NCBI GenBank assembly: GCA_021811745.1
Contig: JAJZNH010000707.1
Span: 1-6,164, forward strand
Length of the DNA: 6,164 bases
Source: Acidobacteriota bacterium
Lineage (GTDB): Bacteria; Acidobacteriota; Terriglobia; Terriglobales; Acidobacteriaceae
Direction: 5' to 3'
Part shown: positions 1 through 5,971 of the stretch, in pieces
Layout of the letters: each line of letters starts with the position of its first letter
Position numbering within the stretch: position 1 is the first letter of the stretch
Translations under genes and position numbers: made by a program
Notes under the pieces: generated by a model
What the model was told of the DNA's origin: nothing
The model's input: the letters and a program-made list of their open reading frames with translations, nothing else
Databases searched by the model: none

Positions 1-1005
1 GCCGGGGGACGTTTCGCGCGACACTTCCTCGTGCCGCTCAGCTACGCCGTTGACATAATGACTAAGGTTCAACGCCAGCAGCGTCATATTCAGGCGTTCC
101 TGGCCGCCCAGCATCCGGAGCACGTCGAACGGGACGGCGGGTCCAACGATGCGCTCGACAGATTGGAAATTAAACTGGTCATGGCCGGCAGGAACGGGCG
201 TATGCGTCGTGAAAATGCATCGCTGCCGCACGCCCTCGAAGTCCCAGTCGGCGGGCTCACAGCCTCCCTGCCAGTTCATCAGTTCCAGAACCAGAAGGCC
301 GGCGTGCCCCTCATTCATATGGAAGCGCTGAACCCCGCGATAGCCCAGTGCGCGAAGCATTCTCACGCCACCGATTCCGAGCACGATTTCCTGTGCCAGC
401 CGGTAATCGTGATCGCCCCCGTAGAGGCAGTCCGTCAGACTTCGGTCGTACTGGCCATTGCCCTCTACATTTGTGTCCAGGAGAATGACAGGCACTCGGA
501 AACCGGTGACACCGACAACATCGTATTGCCAGGCGTGAACATGAACGGCACGGCCTTCAACCTCTACCTGCACCATGGCAGGCAGGGGCAATAGCGGCTG
601 TTGAGGCTCGAACTGCACGGGCCGCTCCTGTTGCCGGCCGCGCTCATCCAGCACCTGATCGAAATACCCTTTACGCCAGAGTATGCTGATGCCGACAACC
701 GGCACGCTGAGGTCCGCACACGCCCGCAACATATCGCCCGCCAGAACCCCAAGGCCTCCGGAATAGGTCGGGATTTCCCGATCAAGCGCCACTTCCATGG
801 AAAAATATGCGACGCGTCTGTTCTCTGTGACCTCATCGGATCCGGAAACAATGGCGCCCGTGAAGTAGTGCTTGGGGTTCTGCTGAAACTTGTTCCGGCA
901 GTACTCTGAACAGAACTGGATCGACTCTCCATTGAAGGTAATAGAAAAGCCGCCTTCGGGTGGAACAATCATTCCGCAGACGGGATCTTTCAACACGGAT
1001 TCCAC
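1..1005 (-). CDS. glgP: YHS-domain/alpha-glucan phosphorylase fusion, GT35 family (partial, 3' end outside window)
   Basis: 335 codons of a protein that continues past the left edge. Residues about 4-45 form a YHS domain: DPVCGM at 7-12, a paired FCSEYC (C32, C36) and the closing F..NP.HYF. Catalytic-domain hallmarks of the short alpha-glucan phosphorylases follow: VAYFSMEVALD (65-75), the glucan/phosphate-binding loop YSGGLGVLAGD (81-91), HMNEGHA (229-235), TTHTPVPAGHD (266-276) and YVNGVAERHEEVSRE (317-331). The family performs phosphorolysis of alpha-1,4-glucans to glucose-1-phosphate with pyridoxal phosphate in the cytoplasm; the PLP lysine would lie beyond the edge. The GTG start at 1005 is chosen because GAGGAGG sits 5 nt upstream and an in-frame TAG lies at 1026-1024. 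It follows a DUF2934 gene by 75 nt. The family call is firm. Substrate preference (glycogen or maltodextrin) and the role of the YHS part are unknown; metal binding is inferred from its cysteines. Confidence 0.93.
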   Translation of the reverse strand, partial: MESVLKDPVCGMIVPPEGGFSITFNGESIQFCSEYCRNKFQQNPKHYFTGAIVSGSDEVTENRRVAYFSMEVALDREIPTYSGGLGVLAGDMLRACADLSVPVVGISILWRKGYFDQVLDERGRQQERPVQFEPQQPLLPLPAMVQVEVEGRAVHVHAWQYDVVGVTGFRVPVILLDTNVEGNGQYDRSLTDCLYGGDHDYRLAQEIVLGIGGVRMLRALGYRGVQRFHMNEGHAGLLVLELMNWQGGCEPADWDFEGVRQRCIFTTHTPVPAGHDQFNFQSVERIVGPAVPFDVLRMLGGQERLNMTLLALNLSHYVNGVAERHEEVSRETSPG

Positions 1006-1017
1006 AGTTACCTCCTC
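1006..1017 (-). promoter_or_regulatory. Strong ribosome binding site fixing the GTG start of the phosphorylase
   Basis: On the minus strand GAGGAGG (1017-1011) is followed by TAACT and then GTG at 1005. The spacing of 5 nt is near ideal. The next in-frame ATG (972-970) is the methionine inside DPVCGM, so starting there would destroy the YHS domain. The site therefore supports the longer, fused protein. Confidence 0.8.
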
Positions 1018-1026
1018 GGCATCCTA

Positions 1027-1051
1027 CGCGCGGAACCACGCCCGCGCGGGC
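1027..1051 (-). promoter_or_regulatory. GC-rich hairpin/palindrome in the phosphorylase leader
   Basis: CGCGCGG (1027-1033) pairs with CCGCGCG (1042-1048) around an 8-nt loop, giving a 7-bp all-GC stem. Overlapping it, 1040-1051 reads GCCCGCGCGGGC, a perfect 12-nt palindrome, so the two structures are mutually exclusive. It lies between the DUF2934 stop and the phosphorylase Shine-Dalgarno site. No U-tract follows, so it is not a normal intrinsic terminator. It could stabilise or attenuate the downstream message, or be a chance product of high GC. Confidence 0.3.
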
Positions 1052-1080
1052 TCAGGACCGGTAAAATTAAACGGTGTCGC

Positions 1081-1311
1081 TCACTCGCTGCAGCAACTCC
1101 GAACTCCGGCTCGCATACTGTGCTTTTCCGGAGTTGTTTCACTCGCCTCGATTTCAGCTTCAGCCTGAAGCCAGTCGTCGATCTCGTGCCCTGCTTCCTG
1201 CCCGCGTGCTTCATACAACTCGTGGGCGCGCTGACGAATCCGTTCCGCCCGGTCGTCTGACATATCCATGTTGGTCAATGCATTTACATCGGGATTCGGA
1301 TTTGCGGTCAT
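1081..1311 (-). CDS. DUF2934 domain protein
   Basis: 76 residues. Residues about 20-57 match the DUF2934 pattern: RAERIRQRAHELYEARG, then H.IDDWLQAEAEIEA, with the conserved Trp and the AEAE acidic helix. The usual Trp after 'HEL' is Tyr here. The N-terminus is polar with no signal peptide, and the tail ends CCSE. The ATG at 1311 is preceded by AGAGGAG at a spacing of 7 nt. DUF2934 proteins are small, presumably cytoplasmic and of unknown biochemical function. From memory they sometimes lie near glycogen or trehalose genes, and here the next gene downstream (75 nt) is a glucan phosphorylase, so co-transcription is plausible. The family call is confident; any role in glucan metabolism is inference from position. 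Confidence 0.85.
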   Translation of the reverse strand: MTANPNPDVNALTNMDMSDDRAERIRQRAHELYEARGQEAGHEIDDWLQAEAEIEASETTPEKHSMRAGVRSCCSE

Positions 1312-1362
1312 GATACGGCTCCTCTCAATTCAACTACGTGGATTTATTTACCTCAGCCCGGC

Positions 1363-1941
1363 TTACGATTTCGACATGCCCATCTTCTTCGCAATCCTCT
1401 TATGCTCGAAGCGCCACTTGTTGATGGTTTTCTCGATTCCGTGGACAGTCGCAGAGACACGGAACGAGTCCGGCCTGGTAGCCATCAGTTCTTCGTCAAG
1501 CTGTGACATCTTGAAATTCAGGTCAGTTTGCAAGTGTTCGAGCAGGATGATATCCGGCCCGAGTTCCGTGTCCTGGTCCGGGCTTAGCGCCTGCAGGAAC
1601 TGCTGATGAACCGTTGTCATCTCGGTCAGGGCCGACTGGAGTTGGTCCTTCGTTCCGGAAACAGCACTGAGGTCGTAGCCCCGATGTCTGCCGTGCCAAT
1701 AGCTGGTGTCTTGAGGCATTTGGCCTATCAGTTTTTGCGCTGCTTCCGTTGCTGTCATGCAGTACACGAAAGCCTCGCGTTGTATGTCTGTGGCCCGCAT
1801 ATCGGCCGTCACCGAATGACGTGCGCCGCGATCAAACCCAACGCCCTGGAGATGGATCCCCTCCCCTCGGTATTGTGCGAGTGCGAATGGCGCTGTTGCG
1901 AACACCAGGAACGTGGCAATCACTCCGATTCTCCTTGTCAT
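1363..1941 (-). CDS. Small exported protein of unknown function
   Basis: 192 residues from the chosen ATG at 1941. The start is placed there because the protein then opens with a classic signal peptide: MTRRIG, a hydrophobic stretch to residue 19, then ALA|Q with likely cleavage after residue 22. AAAGGGA sits about 7 nt upstream. A GTG at 1992 in the same frame would add 17 charged residues before the signal and is less likely. The mature part is helix-rich and polar (Q, E, M, H), with a single Cys at 61 and an aromatic patch SYWHGRHRGYD near residues 78-88; it ends in a basic tail KRIAKKMGMSKS. No transmembrane segment follows the signal, so a periplasmic or secreted location is inferred. 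I do not recognise the family. It precedes the DUF2934 gene by 51 nt in the same direction and may share its transcript. Confidence 0.75.
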   Translation of the reverse strand: MTRRIGVIATFLVFATAPFALAQYRGEGIHLQGVGFDRGARHSVTADMRATDIQREAFVYCMTATEAAQKLIGQMPQDTSYWHGRHRGYDLSAVSGTKDQLQSALTEMTTVHQQFLQALSPDQDTELGPDIILLEHLQTDLNFKMSQLDEELMATRPDSFRVSATVHGIEKTINKWRFEHKRIAKKMGMSKS

Positions 1942-2121
1942 GGAGCAATCCCTTTCTACTAACTCCTTAAGAGAATGCACGTCGTCTGCCACACGCCTCG
2001 GATTCGTGTTTTGTCAGCAACAGCTTGATTTATAAACACGGATACTTTTCTGTGACCGGTCTGGCGCTGTCGGCTCTCACACAGTTCTGCCTCATTTGGG
2101 GCAACCATTGCCGGAAGTGCG

Positions 2122-2226
2122 CCAAGCGGCAAGTATCACGTTATCGATGTGCAGGTGGAGGACCGGACTGGGCTGGAAGTGCGGGCCAGGGTGGGCTACT
2201 CTCCGTCAGCACCCGACAGGCAGTAG
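2122..2226 (+). pseudogene. Relic resembling the C-terminus of a VWFA-related acidobacterial protein
   Basis: In this frame the sequence reads SGKYHVIDVQVEDR, then TGLEVRARVGYSP and a short tail to TAG at 2224-2226. This resembles the closing beta-strand block ('GKYH.I.V.V....GL.VRAR.GY') of the VWFA-related proteins common in Acidobacteriota. Upstream the frame stays open only to a TGA at 2053-2055, and residues before about 2120 show no match, with no start codon, Shine-Dalgarno site or VWA domain. It is best read as the remaining 3' end of a deleted or decayed gene. It ends 5 nt from the stop of the response regulator on the other strand (tail to tail). The match is short and judged by eye, so chance or another beta-rich family is possible. 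Confidence 0.42.
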
Positions 2227-2231
2227 TGGGT

Positions 2232-3620
2232 TCAATCGAAAGATTGGGGTGTCGGAGGCGCAAGAGCGAATTTTTCCATCCGATAGATGAGCGTTTTCCG
2301 GCTGATGTTGAGATATTTTGCGGCCTGGCTCTGGTTCCAGCCGTGTTTTTCGAGGGCCTGAAGCAGAATCTCCTTTTCCACCTCTTCCAGGTCGATGCCC
2401 TCGTCCGGAAGTTTCAGACTGATATTCGCGATCCGCGACTCGGAGCGGCAAATCTCCGGAGGTAGATCGCTGACGGCGATTCTGTCATCTTTCGCCAACA
2501 CAAACACACGTTCGATTACATTCTGCAACTCACGGACATTGCCGGGCCAGTTGTACTGAACAAGTTTCTCAATGGCCTCATTGGAGATCGACAGTCGAGG
2601 AATCCCATAACGGTTGGCGAAAATCTCTGAGAAATGCTGTATGAGCAAAGGAATATCTTCACGATGCTCACGAAGCGGCGGAAGCTCAACAGTCACGACA
2701 CTCAGCCGGTAATAAAGGTCTTCGCGAAACTGTCCATCTTCCACGAGGTTCTTTAAGTTCCGATTGGAAGCGGCGAGAATGCGCACGTTCACCTTCACCG
2801 GATGCGGGCTGCCGATCTTATCCACTTCCCGTTCCTGAATGACGCGCAGCAGTTTCACTTGCAGAGACAGCGCCAGCTCCCCGATTTCGTCGAGGAAAAC
2901 AGTGCCTTCATTGGCGGCCTCGAATTTGCCTGCGCGATCGGCAATCGCGCCCGTAAAGGACCCCTTCCGATGGCCAAACAACTCCGATTCCGCCAGGGTT
3001 TCGGGCAGGGCCCCGCAGTTGACAGCAACGAATGGCTTGCCGGCGCGGAGACTGCTCTGATGGATGGCTTTGGCCAGCAATTCTTTTCCGGTACCGGACT
3101 CGCCTGCCAGCAGCACGGTGGAATCGCGGCGCGCGACCTGCACCGCCATCTCGATAACGCTGCGCATCCTGCGCGACTGCGCGATGATGTTCTCAAAGCG
3201 GAAGGTGCTGCCCGCGAGGCTGCGAAGATGGCGGTTTTCATCGACCAGTTGCTGCCGTTCGAGGGCGCGCCGGACATTGACTTTGAGTTCATCCGCCTTC
3301 AGTGGTTTCAGTATGTAATCGGCGGCGCCCAGCTTCATGGCCTCCACCGCGTCATCCACAGTGGCGAATGCGGTAATCAGGATGAATGAGATGTCCGGAT
3401 TGTCTGCCTTGATACGGCTGAGAAGATCCAGCCCGCTCATTCCCGGCATACGAACATCGGTGACAACCAGCGAGGGCGCATATTGCGCGAAGGCGCGGAG
3501 GGCGGAAATCCCGTCCGTTGCGGTCACAGTGCGATGTCCTTCTTCCTTCAGCCAGAACTCGATCAGACGCCGCTGGCTGGCATCGTCGTCGACAATCAGA
3601 ATGGGAGGAGAGTTCGTCAT
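2232..3620 (-). CDS. NtrC/AtoC-type sigma-54-dependent response regulator
   Basis: 462 residues, the normal length for this class, with three domains in order. The receiver (about 6-120) has acidic D11-D13, phosphoacceptor D55 in TDVRMPG, T83 and K105 in LKP. The AAA+ domain (about 143-370) has Walker A GESGTGKE (173-180), the sigma-54 contact loop as GSFTGA (220-225, the common serine variant of GAFTGA), Walker B GTVFLDEI (239-246), FREDLYYRL (298-306) and WPGNVREL (358-365). The C-terminal Fis-type HTH is at about 429-451 (NQSQAAKYLNISRKTL). It would bind upstream enhancer sites and drive ATP-dependent opening of sigma-54 promoters once phosphorylated. Its ATG overlaps the TGA of the kinase gene (ATGA, 3617-3620) and has no good Shine-Dalgarno site, so translational coupling is expected. 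All catalytic motifs are intact. The regulon is not visible from the sequence. Confidence 0.95.
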   Translation of the reverse strand: MTNSPPILIVDDDASQRRLIEFWLKEEGHRTVTATDGISALRAFAQYAPSLVVTDVRMPGMSGLDLLSRIKADNPDISFILITAFATVDDAVEAMKLGAADYILKPLKADELKVNVRRALERQQLVDENRHLRSLAGSTFRFENIIAQSRRMRSVIEMAVQVARRDSTVLLAGESGTGKELLAKAIHQSSLRAGKPFVAVNCGALPETLAESELFGHRKGSFTGAIADRAGKFEAANEGTVFLDEIGELALSLQVKLLRVIQEREVDKIGSPHPVKVNVRILAASNRNLKNLVEDGQFREDLYYRLSVVTVELPPLREHREDIPLLIQHFSEIFANRYGIPRLSISNEAIEKLVQYNWPGNVRELQNVIERVFVLAKDDRIAVSDLPPEICRSESRIANISLKLPDEGIDLEEVEKEILLQALEKHGWNQSQAAKYLNISRKTLIYRMEKFALAPPTPQSFD

Positions 3621-4753
3621 GTGCGTGCGTTCGGACCCGGATGCGTGTCCGGCTGAGAGGGAGCAAGAGGCAGGATAACGGCAAACGTGGCGCCGCGATC
3701 GGAATTGTTGTGCACCGAAATCTCCCCTCCATGGCTATGCACGATCTGGTGAGCAATGGAAAGGCCAAGTCCCGTGCCCGCCGCGCGGGTCGTAAAAAAC
3801 GGATCGAAAATTCGTTCGAGATTCTCGGCCGCAATTCCGACACCCTGATCGGCAACTTCCAGAATCACAGATCTGCCCTTCTGCCGGGATCTCAGTACAA
3901 GTCGACCACCGTCCGGCGTGGCCTGGATCGCATTCAGCACAAGGTTGAGCAACACCTGCCGGATCTGTTCAGCATCAATGGCGATCGCCGGTGTTTCCTG
4001 AGCTTCCACACAGATCTCGATGCCCGCCATTTTTGCCGTTTCCGCAGCCAGGCGGGCTATCGATTCCAGCAGCAGCGACGGCTCCGTCATGGTCCGTCGA
4101 GGTTGTTGAGGCCGTGCAAAATCGAGAAAACTCGTCAACAGCGACTTCAACCGATCAACTTCCCTGGCGGCCATTTCCGCGAATTCCTGGCGCGTTTCCG
4201 GGGGCAATTCCGGTCGTTGCAGAATCTGGACTGCTCCGTCGAGTGCCCCAAGAGGATTGCGAATTTCGTGTGCCAGCCCCGCCGACAATTCGCCCAGGGC
4301 TGACAAGCGATCGCTGCGGCGCAGTTGTTCAATGGACGCCTGAAGCTGTGCATAGGTCTCGCTCAGTCTGGCTGCCGTCTCCTCGATCTTCTGCCGCTGT
4401 TTTCGCTCCGCATCGGCAAGAGCGCCGGTCAGAGTCGCGATGACAAAAAACATGCCGACTTCAACGTACTGTGTGGAACTGTACTCCGGATTCGATCCCC
4501 ACGCCATAACGATATAGGGGATATAAAGAGCACTGGCAATGAGCGCGGCTAGAAGTCCCCCGCGCCAGCCAAACCACAAGGCCATCAGCAGAATCGGGAT
4601 GTAATACGCGCGCTGCAGCAATGGATGCAGCCAGACATGACTGGTGGGGGTGAGGTAATGCAGCAGCGACACCGCCGCAATCGCGCACACCAGGATGCCC
4701 ATACGCCAGCGTTGCTGTCTGCGGGTTTCCACGAAGCGGATTCTAGCATCCAT
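3617..4753 (-). CDS. Membrane sensor histidine kinase partnered with the NtrC-type regulator
   Basis: 378 residues. The N-terminal part has four hydrophobic segments (about 19-35, 46-62, 66-84 and 97-113) with the YYIPILLMALWFGWRGG pattern of integral-membrane sensor modules and no large periplasmic domain. A coiled-coil linker (about 114-148) follows. The kinase core has the H-box LAHEIRNPLG with phosphoaccepting H162, N-box NLVLNAIQA (N274), G1 box DQGVG (302-306), F-box DPFFTT (317-322) and G2 box GTGLGLS (326-332). There is no PAS or GAF domain in between. It would autophosphorylate and pass phosphate to D55 of the regulator that overlaps its 3' end by 4 nt. The ATG at 4753 is the only start after the upstream in-frame TGA (4780-4778). 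GAGGGG lies just 1 nt before it, so initiation may be weak; an internal start at M18 has no better site. Function is certain at family level. The signal sensed, possibly membrane-associated, is unknown. Confidence 0.93.
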   Translation of the reverse strand: MDARIRFVETRRQQRWRMGILVCAIAAVSLLHYLTPTSHVWLHPLLQRAYYIPILLMALWFGWRGGLLAALIASALYIPYIVMAWGSNPEYSSTQYVEVGMFFVIATLTGALADAERKQRQKIEETAARLSETYAQLQASIEQLRRSDRLSALGELSAGLAHEIRNPLGALDGAVQILQRPELPPETRQEFAEMAAREVDRLKSLLTSFLDFARPQQPRRTMTEPSLLLESIARLAAETAKMAGIEICVEAQETPAIAIDAEQIRQVLLNLVLNAIQATPDGGRLVLRSRQKGRSVILEVADQGVGIAAENLERIFDPFFTTRAAGTGLGLSIAHQIVHSHGGEISVHNNSDRGATFAVILPLAPSQPDTHPGPNART

Positions 4754-4855
4754 GCCCCTCGGACATGGTGTTCTGAATCACTTTGGCTACAATTCGGGAG
4801 AACAGAGGATCGGTTTCCCCATGGCGCTTAAACGATTCGCTGCCCGATATACGCC

Positions 4856-4862
4856 AGGAGGT
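4856..4862 (+). promoter_or_regulatory. Consensus Shine-Dalgarno AGGAGGT ahead of a short ORF
   Basis: A perfect 7-nt anti-16S match is followed by a 7-nt spacer (GCCCGAA) and ATG at 4870. It lies in the otherwise empty intergenic region and is the only strong plus-strand site there that is correctly spaced from a start codon. Confidence 0.4.
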
Positions 4863-4869
4863 GCCCGAA

Positions 4870-4950
4870 ATGCGGCAGAGAAGGCAGATGTCTGTCATGG
4901 AACCTACGTGTGCTGCCGCACAAGATCAGTTTTCGCAGCCATTTAACTAA
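4870..4950 (+). CDS. Candidate small ORF, 26 residues, unknown
   Basis: The ORF starts MRQRRQMSVMEPTCAAAQ, continues DQFSQPFN and stops at TAA (4948-4950). The case for it is the consensus AGGAGGT at ideal distance; the peptide itself matches no family I know. It has a basic N-terminus, one Cys (residue 14) and no membrane segment. It lies about 330 nt upstream of the exported-protein cluster in the same direction, too far to be an obvious leader peptide. It could be a genuine small protein, the remaining start of a gene broken downstream, or a chance purine-rich site. Confidence 0.3.
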   Translation: MRQRRQMSVMEPTCAAAQDQFSQPFN

Positions 4951-5281
4951 CTCGGACGAATGGAATGCTGCGTGCTTTGCTAGGAAGCAGATAAGCGAGC
5001 GGGAATGTCATCCATCCTTGGCAGTCGAAGGGAAGCCGTCAGATTGGCGGCTGTTGGTTGCAAGAGTATTGGATCTAAAACAAGAAGCCTGTACTTCGAT
5101 GGAGTCACATTGCCGCGCGCCGAGGATATGGCGGGCCACACCCAGGGAGGAAATGGCACCACGCACCCAACCGACTATGACGCGGTGGATTGCCCAGACT
5201 CCTTACGTATGGCCTGCATATCCTCGAGAGTTTATCTGTCGTCAGGCACGATGGAATTTAGTTGTTTGAAGAGAGGCAGCT

Positions 5282-5689
5282 ATGTTTCGCTCACGGTTAA
5301 CCATTGCTATCGAGGTCGTTGTGCTTGCCTTGGGGATGGTCCCGGTGAACGGGAACTCCCAGGTGGCGATACAGCAGACGCTGCAACAGACGCAGAAACT
5401 CAGCAAGAAGAAACTGAAGCTACTGATTGCGAATGGCTGTCGTCCTGAAGACCACGAAGGGATCGCGTCGTAATACAGAGCGCAAGGCGACCGACTCAAG
5501 GCGAAACAGCGAGAGCACGAAAAGGAACTGGCCGAGTATCTGCAGAACCCGTCGAGCCATCCCGTTCCAAAATGGCCAACAATGGGCGAAGTTTGCCGCA
5601 ATCTGGTTTTCCATTACGGCAGCGCGGCCCAAAAGGCGTTTGCTCTGGCGGATCTCCATGAGCAGATGGCCAGAGATGCTTCCAAATGA
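5282..5689 (+). pseudogene. Exported helical protein interrupted by an in-frame TAA at codon 64
   Basis: The start is ATG at 5282 with GAGAGG 5 nt upstream. Codons 1-63 give a signal peptide (hydrophobic core IAIEVVVLALGMV, likely cleavage near residue 25) and then LSKKKLKLLIANG and PEDHEGIAS. TAA follows at 5471-5473. The same frame continues without further stops to TGA at 5687-5689 and reads YRAQGDRLKAKQREHEKELA, later PTMGEVCRNLV and ALADLHEQMARDASK. The halves together match a small exported acidobacterial protein type I recall, in which 'EDH..IA.YYRA.A.RLKA' runs without a break, so the stop replaces what is usually a Tyr codon (TAC or TAT to TAA, one base). The nearest in-frame restart is ATG 5582, with no Shine-Dalgarno site. 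Function of the family is unknown. Alternatives are a functional 63-residue protein, readthrough, or a sequencing error. Confidence 0.7.
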
Positions 5690-5958
5690 TAAAGAGCTGC
5701 TCCAATCCGCAGTGCGGCAAGACGCTGCACTATCTGCGTGAAGGCCGTATTTTTGTCTTCAATGCTTTCAGTGCGGCAACCGAAACGAAGGACAGGCGTA
5801 CTTGCTCTCTGGAACACTACTGGCTCTGTGGCCGGTGTTCGTTGCTCTTCACTCTGGAACAGACATGCGAGGGAGTCCATTTAGCTCCGAGACCCGCCAC
5901 AGTTCGTTCAGAAAGCCCCGGATGTAAGATGGCAGCTTCGATAATCGGCTCGGGTTAA
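5686..5958 (+). CDS. Zinc-ribbon-like small protein
   Basis: 90 residues. Two cysteine pairs frame the N-terminal half: CSNPQC (C5, C10) and WLCGRC (C48, C51), with HYLREGRIFVF following the first and EHYW preceding the second. This layout suits a single structural zinc site. A further Cys (C40) and a loose C-terminal tail follow. There is no signal peptide, so it is probably cytoplasmic. I recall similar 'CSNP.C...FHYLREG...EH.WLC..C' proteins in Acidobacteriota, without known function. Its ATG overlaps the TGA of the preceding frame (ATGA, 5686-5689) and there is no good Shine-Dalgarno site of its own, so it appears built for translational coupling. The premature TAA upstream would break that coupling and may lower its expression. 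The next gene starts 13 nt after its stop. Confidence 0.72.
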   Translation: MIKSCSNPQCGKTLHYLREGRIFVFNAFSAATETKDRRTCSLEHYWLCGRCSLLFTLEQTCEGVHLAPRPATVRSESPGCKMAASIIGSG

Positions 5959-5971
5959 AAGGGGAGTGCTT

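Larger units (their letters stand above)
4754..5281. other. 528-base divergent intergenic region, no recognisable gene
   Basis: This lies between the divergently oriented histidine kinase (minus) and the exported-protein cluster (plus) and should hold both sets of promoters. I read all six frames: the open frames have odd composition (rich in R, C, W, S) and match nothing I know. Apart from the 26-codon candidate at 4870-4950, I see only a small hairpin (TGCTT 4973-4977 with AAGCA 4985-4989), no T-tract terminator, no tRNA-like fold and no repeats. A weak sigma-70-like pair (TTGGTT, 16 nt, TAAAAC near 5052-5079) is too poor to call. Decayed gene material or long leaders are both possible. Confidence 0.5.

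Noticed and set aside
31..594. Plus-strand open frame of 187 codons
   Set aside because: It lies exactly opposite the phosphorylase frame, which has clear family motifs; the plus-strand protein has none and no ribosome binding site.
1942..1992. GTG at 1992 as start of the exported protein
   Set aside because: It would place 17 charged residues ahead of a standard signal peptide, and the Shine-Dalgarno context is poorer than at ATG 1941.
2096..2120. Possible minus-strand sigma-54 site (GGCAATGGTTGC)
   Set aside because: The GG-to-GC spacing is 8 nt rather than 10, and no gene starts suitably downstream.
2802..3389. Plus-strand open frame of 195 codons
   Set aside because: It is antisense to the AAA+ and receiver parts of the response regulator, has no recognisable domain, and is explained by codon bias of the real gene.
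3518..4303. Plus-strand open frame of 261 codons
   Set aside because: It is antisense to the histidine kinase catalytic core; its composition is rich in R, Q and H with no motif.
4973..4989. Small hairpin TGCTT/AAGCA as a terminator
   Set aside because: The stem is only 5 bp with no T-tract and no gene ending just before it.
5153..5269. 38-codon ORF after AGGGAGG
   Set aside because: The purine-rich site is only 2 nt from the ATG, too close for normal initiation, and the peptide has an implausible W/P/R-rich composition.
5005..5448. Plus-strand frame of 147 codons spanning the intergenic region into the exported gene
   Set aside because: Its last third overlaps the recognised signal-peptide gene in another frame, its first part matches nothing, and it has no Shine-Dalgarno site.
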